A DNA stretch of 64,000 nt from Sternotherus odoratus (Eukaryota > Chordata > Testudines > Kinosternidae), in contig JAVMKO010000006.1 of the NCBI GenBank assembly GCA_032164245.1, positions 104,301,310 to 104,365,309 of the forward strand, written 5' to 3'. Positions 45,100-56,800 of this stretch are shown one piece after another. The notes beneath the pieces were generated by a model, which was not told where the DNA came from, made no database searches, and was given only the letters and a program-made list of their open reading frames with translations. Position numbers and translations under genes: made by a program. Each line of letters opens with the position of its first letter. The first letter of the stretch is position 1.

Positions 45100-47080
45100 T
45101 GGGACCCTATAAATCATTGCTGCAACCAGGGTCCTATAGTGGCACCAAATCTTATGTACAGGGGGTCATGATGGGTGCCTACAACCAGGTTATGAATGGC
45201 TGATTATGAATATGCCCGTGATATGTGTGTATCAATTTTGTAGTTAGAGCTATAATATTGGCTCTGGACTGTCTGTCTTTCCAAATATTGTGCTCTGCTG
45301 GGGAAGAAGATTCCTGAATACTGGGTGTCAGCTTGGCTTGGGCTGCCTGATGTCCCATTAAGGGACTATCAGCAACACAATGGACTCTGGGAGCTTGAAA
45401 TGCTCCAATCCAGACAAAAAGTCTACTAGAGAAAGCCTGGGCATAATGGCTGCTGCCTGCAAATATGAGTCATGCATGGTCATGTGATATGCCCATGTGG
45501 TTCCAGGACTCCATGGGGCTGGACTTTTCACAGAGGGAGAGAAAAAACTATAAAGGAAGCTGCTACAGCCCCCCCATCTTTTGTCTTCTACCTTCAGCCT
45601 GCACCCTGTCTTGCTTCCAGCTCTGAATGGACTTTGCTACACAGGTGAACTCTGAACTAAAATGCTGACCCATCCCTAAAATGGGATGCTTTCTAAAGAC
45701 TTTGATTTGAACCTACAGTCTATTCTACCTTTGCTGCAAGCCTGAACCAAGAGATGTGCCATTACTGCATGTAACTGATTTCTTTTAACCATTCTTAACC
45801 CTCACCTAGACCTTTTTCCTTGTATAATAAACCTTTAGATTTTAGATTCTAAAGGATTGGCAACAGCGTGATTTGTGGGAAGATCTGATTTGTATATTGA
45901 CCTGGGTCTGGGGCCTGATTCTTTGGAATTGGGGAGAACCGTTTTCTTTATTTGGGGTATTGGTTTTCATAACCATTGATCCCCAGGACAGGTGGCTGCT
46001 GGTGGTGATACTGGGAAGCTGAAGTGTCTAAGGGAATTGCTTGTGTGACTTGTGGTTTGCCAGTGGGGCGAAACCAAAGTCTTTTCTGTTTGGCTGGTTT
46101 GGTTTGCCTTAGTGTGGAAAAACCCCAGCTTTGGGCTGTAGTTGCCCTTTGGAAGCAATCTGTCCTAATCTGACACTCATAGTTGGATCCCACCAGGAAC
46201 AGCACCGTCACAGTGGCGTAGTCATGCTAGGATCCACAGAACCAGGTCAATTGAGCTTTGGATCAGAACCCCACGCTGTCCAAATTTGAGTTTTGGGTGT
46301 AGAGAGTTTGGTTGGTTAAAGAGCAGTGGCAATGAGTAATCAGAAAACCAAGGCAATGAAACTGCAAGCCCTGAAAGACAGCCTGCAGCGTGAGTTTGAA
46401 CGGGAACTAGCAGAGCTGAGGTTGTGGGAAGAGCAACAAAATGCTAAGTTTGAGAAAAGAGTCATGGAAAGAAAGACTGAATTACAAAGAGAAAGGGATA
46501 AAGATCTTGCTGAAAGACGGGAGAGACTTCGAAAGATGGAACAAGAAACTGCCAGACTTCAGCTCCAAGTCAAAAAAGCAAAGGAAGAAAACCAGAAATT
46601 GTATCCTCTTGAAAGTCCAGTTTATAATGATGTTGATATGTTGTATAATTCTGAGCGGTTGTCTGGGTGTAACCAAATGTACCCCAACAATGCCACCTTT
46701 CATGTGAATGCTGTGTCTGTAAGTTCAGTAAAGGGTGGTAATGAAAAATTCATAGAAAGTGTAAAAGTCAATGGGGCTAAGCATGAAGTTATAGTGGGTG
46801 TAAGAAAGTTATTGCCTCAGGATCTTTTAATTGGGGAAAATGTTAGCGCTTTGTTCAGTACAAGTAGCCTGTCACAGGAAAGGAATGATCTAAAACCTGT
46901 GTCTATTATGAACAATGATTTGTCTGGGGAGGGTTTCTCCAAGTGTTTGTCTGTGCAAGAAAGCAGTTTGCCTGTGGATGAAGTTTCTAAATGTCTGTCT
47001 AATGTCTCAAAAGTGAATCTGGAATTAGGTACAGTGCAGGAAGAACTTATGAATCAGGAAAGGGAACAGAGGACTGGGGA
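45100..47080 (+). mobile_element. LTR retrotransposon 5' half (LTR, primer site, gag-like ORF)
   Basis: 45100-46213 has LTR-like features (a polyA-like tataataaacc near 45825, ending in gtcaca). It is followed by tggcgtagtcatgctagg at 46214, placed as a tRNA primer-binding site. A gag-like open frame starts at ATG 46330. Its first 90 residues are a charged coiled coil (REFERELAELRLWEEQQNAK, then KEENQKLYPLE). A later KLLPQDLLIGENV motif resembles the protease end of Gypsy-type elements. Homology to duplicate 1 resumes at about 47080, so the frame beyond that is not retroelement. No 3' LTR is present. Copy 1 of the duplication lacks it. Confidence 0.6.
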
Positions 47081-48529
47081 CGAGGAGCGAGGAAGAAGTA
47101 AAATGTGGGCAGCGGGAAGTAGCCGGGGGCAGGGCTGGGAGTCTGACAAAGGAGATCAGACGCAGGGACAAACAGCTCGATCAAGGAGGGTTCACTACCG
47201 CTTGGCTGGACTTTGGCCTATGCTTGGGCCTTCATTTCTCTGCGCTAACCTAGGCTGTACCCCAGCTGCCTAGTAAACCCGACGGTGACAAGGCCGTCGG
47301 AGTGTCACTGCAGGGGCTGTAATATCCCCAGTACTGTCCATGTCTCCCTTGGGGGCTGTCTCTGAGGGACTGACTGAATGGAGCGCGCAGTGCTGAACAA
47401 CCAGAGGTCCAGTCGACGGAGGCGGTGAAGCCACATGGTGGCTTACCCTGGAGAAAGAGGGAGACCTCCAGGGGGTCTGGCTCACTGAAGGGGGTCCCCC
47501 CAGAGACTGTTCCAAGTGGGGGCCATAGCACCGATCCTGTGGATCCGTGGCAGGGGTGTCATTGTTTAAAGCCTAAAAAAGACTGCGGAGTAAAAATTCC
47601 ATTGAAAATCAATGGGATTCCTAAATCACTCCAGTGTTTTCAAAAGCGCCCATCCATCTCCATACACATCCCTCGCTCTATCCTCCTACACAACTATCCG
47701 TTCACCTGTCTAGCCTAATACACCCCCCCCCCCCGTCTAGCTGTGGTGGGGTGACACCGTCGTTGGGTATTTGTATAGACATATACACAACATATTACAT
47801 GTACAACTAGTATAGGCTAAAATGTAAATTATTATTATTGTTATTACGAGACACTCCCAGGAAATCGATTTTGCTCCCGGTGACCCCGCTGTACATCTGC
47901 AGTGACCCTGCTGAGGACAAGGGCGTCGGGGCCGGATTCTGATTGCCATTGTAAAGAGAAACGCAATGTAAGCAGGAACCTGCTTGTGGCCCAACAACAC
48001 GAGTGAGCCTACAATGAGCGAGCCGAATAAGCAGCATCAACACAACCGCCCCCCGCCGGCTGTGGAAGACTGGGCGGGGTGGTAGCAGCTCCCCTGACGT
48101 CGGCAGCTGGAGGGCCAAAGTGCTGAGTGTGTCTGGCCTCGGGGCTCACCTGAGTCCAGGGTTACCATGTTCCAAGAGCTGAGGGAGGAAGGTGGAGGGG
48201 GTACAGTTGGGGATACTGGAGGGGGCACCTACGGCGGGGGGTACTCACTGGAGGGGGGGGGGCAGGACGACTGGCACAAATCCAGGATGCAGTGACAGCC
48301 ACCAGTTCACCCCGCCCTATGGGACCCCCCGGGGCTGGGTGGGCAGGATGGGGCAGCGGTGGCCAATCAGCTGCAGGTGCCGGGGTGGGGCCAATCAGGA
48401 AGCGGGACCAATTGGGGCTCCTGCTGAGCTTCAGGGTCTGCTCTGCAAAACACCCGGATATTTCCTGGTATCTGGAAAGTCTGCCCAGGTGGCACCATGC
48501 AGGGAAACCCAGCCATCCGGTGACCTTAC

Positions 48530-48589
48530 CTGAGTCTCCAGCCGGGGCCGAGCTAGGCCCGTGTGCCCTGGGCATGGGGGCGGCCATAC
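48530..48589 (-). CDS. Predicted linker exon of PYD gene B (60 nt)
   Basis: The acceptor CTCCCAGCAG at 48590 and donor CTCAG|GTAAGG at 48529 bound a proline/alanine/serine-rich linker (GMAAPMPRAHGPSSAPAGDS) keeping phase 1 at both ends. ASC proteins carry a similar low-complexity linker between PYD and CARD, but no CARD exon follows. A further small candidate exon at 48151-48179 would end the frame at once. Confidence 0.55.
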
Positions 48590-49955
48590 CTGCTGGGAGA
48601 CACCAGGGAGCTCACTCAGAGAGGGACCGGAGCAGCCTCTGCCCCCCCGCTGGGATCCCCTCTGACACTCTCCACATCACCCTGTTAAATTCCCCCCACC
48701 CCAGCCTGCACTCCCCATGCCACCCCCTCCCCTGCTGCCCAGATCCCTCCCGCACCGTCCCATCCTGGCCTGCCTTCCCCACACACCCCACTTCCCTTCC
48801 CCAGGAGAAACCCCTCCGTCATTGGCCCGTTCCCCAGTGCACAATCTCAGCTTTCTACAGCAGCAGGGAGCTTGTGGACAGCCAGTCCCTCAGTGCAGTG
48901 AACCCAGAGGGGTTTTACGGCACTCCATAAATTACATAATGCACCGGGGTGGGGGGGTCTTGAACATCACCAAAAACCCGTGTCACTCTCCCGTCCCCGA
49001 CACAGCCGGACACGTGTCAACCCACCTGTGACTCTGGTCCTGGTGTTGCTGGTAGGTGCTGGGGTCTGCTGGGCACCACCGGTAGCTGCAGGAGAGGAGG
49101 AGGAGAGAGGTTCAGCTCTCCGGGGCTCCCCCCGATCGAGCCGCTCCCCTCCAGGGATGGGGGTTTGGGAGCCGGCAGGAGGAAGGTTTGGGGTGACCCA
49201 TAGCTGAGTTGGGGAATGTTGCAATGGGGAATCAGTGGCAGGGAAGAGGAACAGAAAAACCTCCCCCATAGAAAGGAGAACGTTTGGCTCCTTGTAGGAC
49301 TGATGAAGCAAGAAAAATAACTTTCTTAGAACCAGGGCTCCACATCCATCTGTTTATCCCCCATCCCCATCCCTCCTTCTTTCCCTTTCCAACACCGCTA
49401 GCTTTTCCTATCGCCATATGAATAGATCTTTCCCACTGTCTCACTCACCCCGGCCCCCAACAACAACTTGCTGTCTCTCGGGTGTGTCTCTCTCTCCCAT
49501 ACACAATTCCCCTGTGTGGCGCAGTGATCCCCACCGGGTGGAGAGGGGGGGTTCATTTCCCATTTGGGAAAGGAGATGGAAGAGATGGGGGTTGGGCTGG
49601 TACCAGCAAACCTTCCACAACTGGCCTGACCCTGCCTGTATGGAGTTGACTGGGTGATACAGTGGAAGACCCTAACTTCCTGTGTGGACCTAGAACCGGA
49701 AGTTAGGTGCTTAAACCAGAGGTGAAAGTAACTTAAAAGTCTCACCTGTGAAGGGGCCTGTACCCGGGCCCCTGGAAGGGGTGGGGCCTCGGGCAAGAGC
49801 GGGACTGGGGGCCCTTCAGCGCTGCCTGGGACTCCCGCAGGGATATAAAGGGCCCTGGGCTGATTTCTCTGCCTGGCAGGCTGATCAGCAGGTAGTGCCT
49901 GTACATGGAGACCCTTAGAGAGGGGGCGCTCTCCTCTTCTGAGCCCCTCACTCAC

Positions 49956-50232
49956 CTTTCCCTGTGACCTGGAACAGGGTGCGTGCCAGGTTCTTCTTGT
50001 CCATGGCTTCCAGCACCTTCCCGGCCACCTCCACCGCGTAATCCTCCTCGTAGTAGCTGACTAGCCGCCGAGTGATGTCTACAGCTTCTGCTTTTTCCAG
50101 CTGGCTCCATTTGATACGGTTATAACCCGGCTTGGGCCGGAAATTGTTCAGCTTGTCTTTAAATGTCTTCAAGTCCGACGCGCCCAGCTCGCTGAGGGTG
50201 TCGTACAGATGGTCTCTCGGGGTCTTTTCCAT
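49956..50232 (-). CDS. PYCARD/PYDC1-like: Pyrin-domain exon, PYD gene B
   Basis: This is the second Pyrin death-fold domain (92 residues from ATG 50232, MEKTPRDHLYDTLSELG). The longer frame from 50274 was not used. The donor AAAG|GTGAGT is at 49955. It differs from gene A at seven residues (A2E, R5P, Q to R before LVSYYEE, N to T before LFQ, and three at the C-terminal end). The middle of the exon differs at only two bases. With the linker 48530-48589 and tail 44956-44978 the model is 119 residues without CARD. Such PYD-only proteins in mammals (POPs) block ASC-NLRP association, and that role here is inference. Alternatively it is the first exon of an ASC-like gene whose CARD exon I failed to see. 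Confidence 0.92.
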
Positions 50233-50574
50233 GCCGGCTCTAGCAGAGAGCAGTGTCCCAAGAAGGAAAGTCAATCAGACTTTCACCACTTCCTCCGTTC
50301 ATTCAGCCAAGTCCCACCCTCTTCTGTGACACTGGGCTGTGCTCAGAAAGAAGAGGAACAATTTTTATCTGGCTCCCGATTTGTGTGGGCCTTTTTGTGG
50401 GGTCAGGGGTTTTGCCGCTATGGGGGCACCAAGGGGCTCAGATTCACTCCTGTTGCCCTGGGTTATTCAAACACTCGTGGCCATGGAGATTGGGAGGGCA
50501 AAGGGCAGCTGTGCCCTGACCAGGAAGGAAAGCAGAGTAGGGGAAATAGTCAGGAAATGTGGCAAGAGCGATGC

Positions 50575-50885
50575 GCGCGCACACACACACACACACACAC
50601 ACAGACACACACACACCACACACACAGTTACACACGCGCACACACCCCTCCCCCCAGAGACAGTTACACACACCATACTCAGTTACACACAAGCACGACA
50701 CACAGGGACACGGCCACAGTTACACCGCAGACATACCGCACACAGAGACACCCGTGCATCCGGACATACACACCCACTGATCACCACTGACAGATACACA
50801 CACTGTATGCAGAGACTCACATGCACAGTTACGCACAGACACACCCAAATACCGACACAGATAGACACAGACTGATACACCCCCA
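50575..50885. repeat. (CA)n microsatellite and degenerate CA-rich tract
   Basis: A pure (AC) run at about 50577-50602, then 'cacacacagttacacac' words to 50885, upstream of PYD gene B. Homologous to 38890-39250. Confidence 0.9.
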
Positions 50886-51059
50886 CCCCCGAATCCTCAT
50901 TTGCAGATCAGAGGAAAGTGGAATATCTCTTTCCTCCAGCAACGGAAAATTAGGTGTGCCAATAAAATCTTGAAACTATTCTTAGTCACTTATATAAGGG
51001 TAGATGTGGCACATCCCCAACAGTTGAGAAGAAGGGGTGAATATCAACAGAGAGGAAAT

Positions 51060-51170
51060 ATCTGCTACTGTATTTTCCACTCCATGCATCTGATGAAGTG
51101 GGTTCTAGCCCACAAAAGCTTATGCTCAAAGAAATTTGTGAGTCTCTAAGGTGCCACAAGGAGTCCTGAT
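51060..51170 (-). repeat. 'CATAAGCTTTCGTGG' element, antisense copy
   Basis: catgcatctgatgaagtggg, cccacaaaagcttatgctca, gtctctaaggtgccacaagg: the reverse of the family consensus. Confidence 0.85.
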
Positions 51171-51449
51171 CCTTGATGAAACATATGAAGCCTCTGCTAA
51201 GAGAAGGAGCAAAGAAATTTGTTATACACTGGTGCCATCTACTGGATATCGAAGCAACGGAGTGATCCTAAATCTGACAGCCAAGCAGAAAATACTTCCA
51301 CCAAACCCGAAACAGAGTCTAAAAATCATCAGAGTTTGCTGATTCCAACAAAGCAGCTGCCGTGACGTGGACACCGTCCTCTATCCCAGGGTGACCAGCA
51401 GTGGAGGGAAGCAGTGAGATTTCATTTCAGAGCTTGTCCTTTCTTTTTA

Positions 51450-51985
51450 TGGCCCTGACGAGGTCTACACTAAAAAGTTAGGTCGACCCAGCTACATCAC
51501 TCAGCGGTTTGAAAAATCCATCCCTATTCCTGAGTGATGTAGTTAAGTTGACCTAACCCCCAGTGTAGACAGCGCTAGGTAGATATCGCCTCCCTGGAGG
51601 GGGGGATTAACCCCTCCCGTCACTGTAGTAAGTGTCTACACTGAAGTGAAAAGAAAGCGAGGAATACTTGTAGCACCTTAGAGACTAACCGGTTTATTTC
51701 AGCATAAGTTTTCGTGGGCTATCTCCCACTTCATGGGATGCATAGAATGGAACAGAAGTAAGATGCATTTATACACACAGAAAGAAAGAGAAAAAAAAAG
51801 TTGTACATTAGCATACCAATTCTAAGAGGCTGTTAAATGTAGATGGGCCATTATCAAATACCTTTTGAAATGGATTTTTGTCAGGCAGGAGTATTCCTGG
51901 CTTTCTTTAGGGATACAGACTAACACGGCTGCTATTCTTGAACCCGTTACACTGAGGTGGTAACCACTAGTTCCCTTGTTGCGGT
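51450..51985. mobile_element. 'GTCTACACT' MITE interrupted by a fold-back family element
   Basis: ggtctacactaaaaagttag ... agttgacctaacccccagtg is a palindromic-type element with gtctaca termini (51464-51640). At 51655-51945 another element is inserted (gaatacttgtagcacctt ... gcataagttttcgtgggcta ... gatacagactaacacggctg), and tacactgaggtggtaacc follows. Confidence 0.65.
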
Positions 51986-51989
51986 TGCA

Positions 51990-52900
51990 CTCTCTCTAGT
52001 GAGACCTCGAGGAAGTGTAGTTTGGCTTCTAGAAATGCTATGTGGATGTTCCTCCTTGGAACACCCAAGTCGATTGAACTAAGAGAATCTCACAGAAAAT
52101 GTTAAGCACCTGCTTTTGATGCTTTAAATAAGTCCCTTTCACAGCCAATGTGAGAAACAGCAAAGACCAGATTCCTCCTGGTGCAGCCTGTGAGACGTAA
52201 GCGTACTCCTTGGAGAATTACTTGAGGTGCAGTAAGTGTGTTAGAAATACTGAAGAACTGCTAACTGTTGATTATAGATCTGGGTGATTCCTGGTGAATG
52301 AATAAACTGGTTGGTGGGTTAAGAATAACCCAGCGGCCTCATTTGAGACACTCTGACTGAGGTCAAAGAAGATCAGAGAAGGACCAAACTTTAAAATCTG
52401 AAAGCCAGCCCTCCCGGGATGCAGTAAAAATGGGTGAGCTGAATTCTCCAATAGGAAAATCTAGTTTTAGATTTTCAGAAGAAATCTAACTGGCACTTTG
52501 GCAAATTCAAAGAATTGACCCTCCCCGACATTCACACTTACTCTGGGCCAGACCCACGGCCCATCTAGGCCAGTACCCCACTCCTCCCTGCTCGGCTGTT
52601 CCCTAATATCCCTCGGATGATCCCTAATAATAATTCTCTGTTTCCCCTCCCACCCTTTGTTTGTTCAGTCTGTCGACTCTTCAGGGCAGGGACTGACCCT
52701 CACTGTGGCTCTGGGCAACATCTGACCCACTGCGGGCCCTGATCTGGGTCGGGGTCTGCGCAGTGCCAGGAACAATGGGGCCCTGATCTTAGCTGCAACC
52801 TCCAACTGCTACCATAACAAGCAATAATAATGAGATTCCTGTAATGCACTAGATAAATCCACTAATGCTGGCACAGTGCCCAGTTACTAGGGTGTCCAGC
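51990..52900. other. Intergenic, mostly unassigned
   Basis: 52680-52830 is another copy of the 'gcagtgccaggaacaatggg ... ctaccataacaagcaataat' repeat tail also seen at 3900-3970. The remainder shows no gene. Confidence 0.4.
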
Positions 52901-53007
52901 CCCATATCGATATATCGCCGATCCCATACAGATTGATTGGGGGCCGTGGGGCAGATAGAAGCCCAGACACACCCGTACACACAGGAGGCAGAGTGGACAT
53001 GACCATG

Positions 53008-53013
53008 TTTTAT
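53008..53013 (-). terminator. TRIM72: TRIM72 polyadenylation signal
   Basis: Minus-strand GTCCAATAAAACATGG, about 815 bases beyond the TRIM72 stop codon. It is the first AATAAA met downstream. Confidence 0.65.
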
Positions 53014-53224
53014 TGGACACCATATCTGGGTGGATGCGACTGTGTTCAGACCCTGACCAGGGCTGTACAGATCCAGGAGGCTTGGAACCACGGCGGGTCA
53101 CTGGCCATCCCAGGGAGCTTGGAGCGGGGCCGCGTGGGCTCCGAATGTCCGGAGGAGCAGTGATGCCATGGGGTGTGAATGTGGCACTTCCAGCTACGTG
53201 GGCATGGCCAGGAAGTCTCTGGTA

Positions 53225-53760
53225 ATGGACACATGCTTGGGCATGATTGAGGTGCCTTTGGTGATGCGGAGGCCACTGCTGGTGATGGTAGCTTGACGGG
53301 GCATAGTTACGGAGCTTCTGGTGATGCGGAGGCCACTGCTGGTGACGGTAGCATGACGGGGCATAGTTACGGAGCTTCTGGTGCTGTAGGACGTGGCTAG
53401 CTGTGGTTACAGAGCATCTAACGAGATAATTATAGAACTTCCAGCGACGTTGGCCAGGGTTGAGGTGCCTCCTGGTCTGGTGACGTCCGGCCTAGCGAGG
53501 CATGGCAGGGCACGGCTTCTCTGGGGGCGTGGGGTGCGGCTGGGCCTGGCCGCAGCACCGCCAGCCCAGGTGACGTGGTTGGGTGTGGCCGCGGTGCTGT
53601 GGGGCGAGGTTTCGGCATAGCTGGGCGTGAGCGTGGCTCTTCTGGGGACATGGGGTGTGGTTGGGCCTGGTTGTGGCACCTCCCGCTCTGGCATCTTGGG
53701 TCAAGGTCGGGCGTCAAGGTCGGGCGTGGCCGTGGCACATCTGGCAGCATGGAGCGTGGC
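53225..53760. repeat. 60-bp tandem repeat in the TRIM72 3' UTR
   Basis: ggtgatgcggaggccactgc followed by tggtgatggtagcttgacgg and ggcatagttacggagcttct repeats at exactly 60-bp spacing (53259, 53319 and a partial third copy), then decays into degenerate units to about 53760. Confidence 0.8.
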
Positions 53761-53827
53761 TGGGCGTGGCGACAGCGCCTTTGGCAACATGGTTCTGGCA
53801 CTCCCGGCTCTGGGGGGGCGGGCGCCG

Positions 53828-56800
53828 TTAGGAGGCCTCCGGCTCCGGCGCGTAGAGGACCAGCGGCTGGCTGTTCTTGCCCTTGTCGTGCCAGCAGACG
53901 TCGAAGAAGGGGTAGAGGGTGGTGGTGAAGCGGGAGTGGAAGGCGAAGAGCGGCGCCAGGTTGTCCTCGTCGCTGGCGTCGTAGAACCCCAGCATCCCGT
54001 CCTCGAAGCTGAGGTAAAGCCCGACCCGGCTGGGCTTGGCGTCCACCCGCAGCAGCCGCGGCTCCTTGTGCTCCACATGGGCCTCGTAGGTCTTGCCTTC
54101 CTTGCAGCCCACCAGCCAGAAGCCGTTGGAGGGCAGGGCCTGGAGCCGACCCTTTCGCCCCGCCTCGGCCGAGATGACGCCCAGGGCCCAGCGGGGCTTG
54201 TCGCCAACCGTCACCTCCCAGTAGTGCTCGCCGCTGGAGAAGCTCTGGCGGCTCACCAGGCAGTTGGACTTGTCGAAGCGGCCCGGGTCGTCCGCGCTCA
54301 CCGGCTGCTTGTGCTCCACGCACTCCACCCGCTTGCCGTCCTCCGACACCACCAGGTTGGGGTGGGCCGTGTCCGGGTCCAAGGTCAGGTTCTCCAGCGC
54401 TGGGGGGGAGGGAGGGGGGAGAGAAAGCAAGGGGGAAACGTGGGATTCTGGGAAGTCGGCCCCAAATTCCACCCCTCGTCACCTCCCCCCAATCCCGGCC
54501 AGGATCTCGGGTGGGGTCAGAGGGCGCCCGGCACACTGGGGCCTAGTGAACAGAGCACTGCACTGAGCCCCGGACTCCTGGGTTCTATTCCCGGCTCTGC
54601 CAGGGGGCTGCTGAGCCGATCACTTCCCTCCGGGTCCGCTTAGCACCCGGCACAACTGGAGATTGCCGTGCCGGGTAAATGAGAACAAACTATGTCCTTG
54701 GATATACGCAGGCCCGACACTGAGATGCAGCCACTTCTGGGGAGGGAGGGCTGTTTATACAGGGATCCCTCGCCTGGTGCTGAGATGCAGCTAGCTCTGG
54801 GGTGAGGCGCGGGGTTTGTTTAGCCGCCGTACTGCAATCCCGCAGCTGGGATTTTGCCAGGACACTGTGGTTAACTCGCTGACTTTTGGAAAAATGCCAG
54901 GGATGTTTACAAACCATGACTGGCCGGAGCGTCGGTATGAAGTCTCATCGGGAAGGCAGGGAAAGCGCCCCCTACTGAGCCAACCCACCTGCTCTCTGTA
55001 GCACAGCGCCCCCTAGCACTGCTCTGAGGTAGTGGGGTCAGCAACCCCCGACTGATCCATCTCCTGCAGCTGCCCTACCTGGCATCAGTGCGCGGAACAT
55101 CTTCCTCCACACCTGGAACTTGAAGTCATCCGTGATGATCGGCAGCTGAACGTCCATCCGGGCGACCGGCGGGGACTCTCCCAGAATCTTCTGCAGCCTG
55201 CAGGGAAGGAAGAGACAGTCAGGGGGCCATGTGCCCGGGGCCGGGAACCAAGAGGGATGGAGAGGGGTGTAGGGAGGGCAGAGCGGGAGTGTAAGGAGCG
55301 ATGGGGAGGTCAGAACTGTGTGACTCAGTTCATGGATCCATTCATCCGGCAGGGAGTGTTCTCTTACCAGGACCTGAGTGTGCGAGGCGTGTGTGCAAGG
55401 GGAGGGGTGTGAGCAGAGCTGGGTGGAGCACTGCCACAAACCCACTCATGCAAGTCACTGAATCATGCTGGGCCTCAGTTTTACCATCTGTAAAATGGGA
55501 CTAACAATCCCTTCTTTCCCTAGAATGTGAGCGCTCTGTCTCTCACTCAGAGTGTCTGAGCAGCACCTGCCATAAGCAGGGTCCCTGATCTTGGCTGGCG
55601 GGGAGGAGTCTCTGTAGCGGAGAAGGGAGGGTCTGGATCCGCCTCCCAGCAGCACCAGTGCGGGCCAGGAACTGGACGGGTTGGAGGATGGAGCGTGATC
55701 CATTTCAGACTGGGCTGAGCTGACAAGGGGGGAAGGAGGGGCTGTGAGAGCAGCGACTGGACTCGGTGACCCAATAGGGCCCTTCTGGTCCACTGTCCCC
55801 AGCCCTATGGGGTGGATGGGGGGTGGGGTCAAGGGGGAGCTCAAGGACAGCGGCAGGGGAGTGGGAGCGCTCACCTGCTGGCCACCAGGCAGTATTTCTG
55901 CGGAGAGGAAGAGGAGAATGAAGATTAGCACCTGACCCACTGCATCTCCCCATTCCCAGCCCTCCCACCCACCCCACCTCAAACCCAGCCCCCCTGAACC
56001 GCAGAGGCAAGAGCATCACGTTAAAAAGACAGGCAGAGTCGGGGGTGAGTGTGACTGACACAGAGAGTGGGGGAAATGCACGTGTGGGCAGGGGTCAAAC
56101 CCAGACCCAGAGGAATACGTGTGCGTGTGTTGGGGAGGGGAAGGGACACAGGGACCTGGTGTGTACGTAATGGGGAGAGAGATACTGGGATGTTTGGGGT
56201 CACAAAAGACAGGCAGACACAGGGATGTTGGGGTTGGCAGACAGACACAGACGTCGGGAGGGGTCAGACAGACAGACAGACAGACAGAGGGATGTTGCGG
56301 AGAGGGCAGGGTCACAGACAGATACAAGGAGCAGAGCCCTGGACTCTGCGTGGCTCAGAAACACAGTTACACCGCCCTAAGGTGCGAGTGTGGACCAAGC
56401 CTGAATTTTCCAAGCTAACAACTGTCCAGCGCAAAGGGGGATAGAAAATAGTCTAGAAAACACAAAGGATAGATTGCATTCCCCGGCCCCCAAGGGCGTG
56501 GTTCGGGTCACACCTGGTGAGCAAGGAACTGGAAATCAAGGAACCAAAATTGGAGGCTGGACATTAGACCTAACTGGAGGCCGGAATAATGAAGGGCGGG
56601 GCTGTTCAACCCACCGCTCCCGTCTGGCAGGGTGGTGGTGGCGTCAAAACAGGGGATGGGTGGCCTAGAAGGAAGGACCAAGTTTCCCCATCATGGTTGC
56701 CACCTACATCAACTGCAGGGGTCCACTGTATCACCGTCCTGCCCTGACCCCGAGGGATGTTCTGGCCAGAGACAGGGACCCAGACGACCGTGTCATCTCC

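Larger units (their letters stand above)
44400..50950 (-). repeat. Segmental duplication copy 2 (PYD gene B)
   Basis: Aligns in ordered blocks with 34030-39300 (see that entry). Its private insertion is the LTR-retrotransposon fragment at about 45100-47080. A CR1-like 3' tail (44643-44727) also sits just beyond its polyA signal. Confidence 0.85.

Noticed and set aside
48151..48179. A 29-nt exon of PYD gene B (CCCTCAG ... CTCAG|GTGAGC)
   Set aside because: The splice sites look fair, but in the required phase it reads ALGTW then stop, and copy 1 has no equivalent. Left out of the gene model.
50559..50875. THTHTH-rich small frames and similar VCVCVC frames at 58.7 kb
   Set aside because: Translations of CA/GT microsatellites.
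53627..54643. A 338-codon plus-strand frame over the SPRY exon
   Set aside because: It is the antisense shadow of the TRIM72 PRY-SPRY exon, which matches the family on the minus strand with correct phases.
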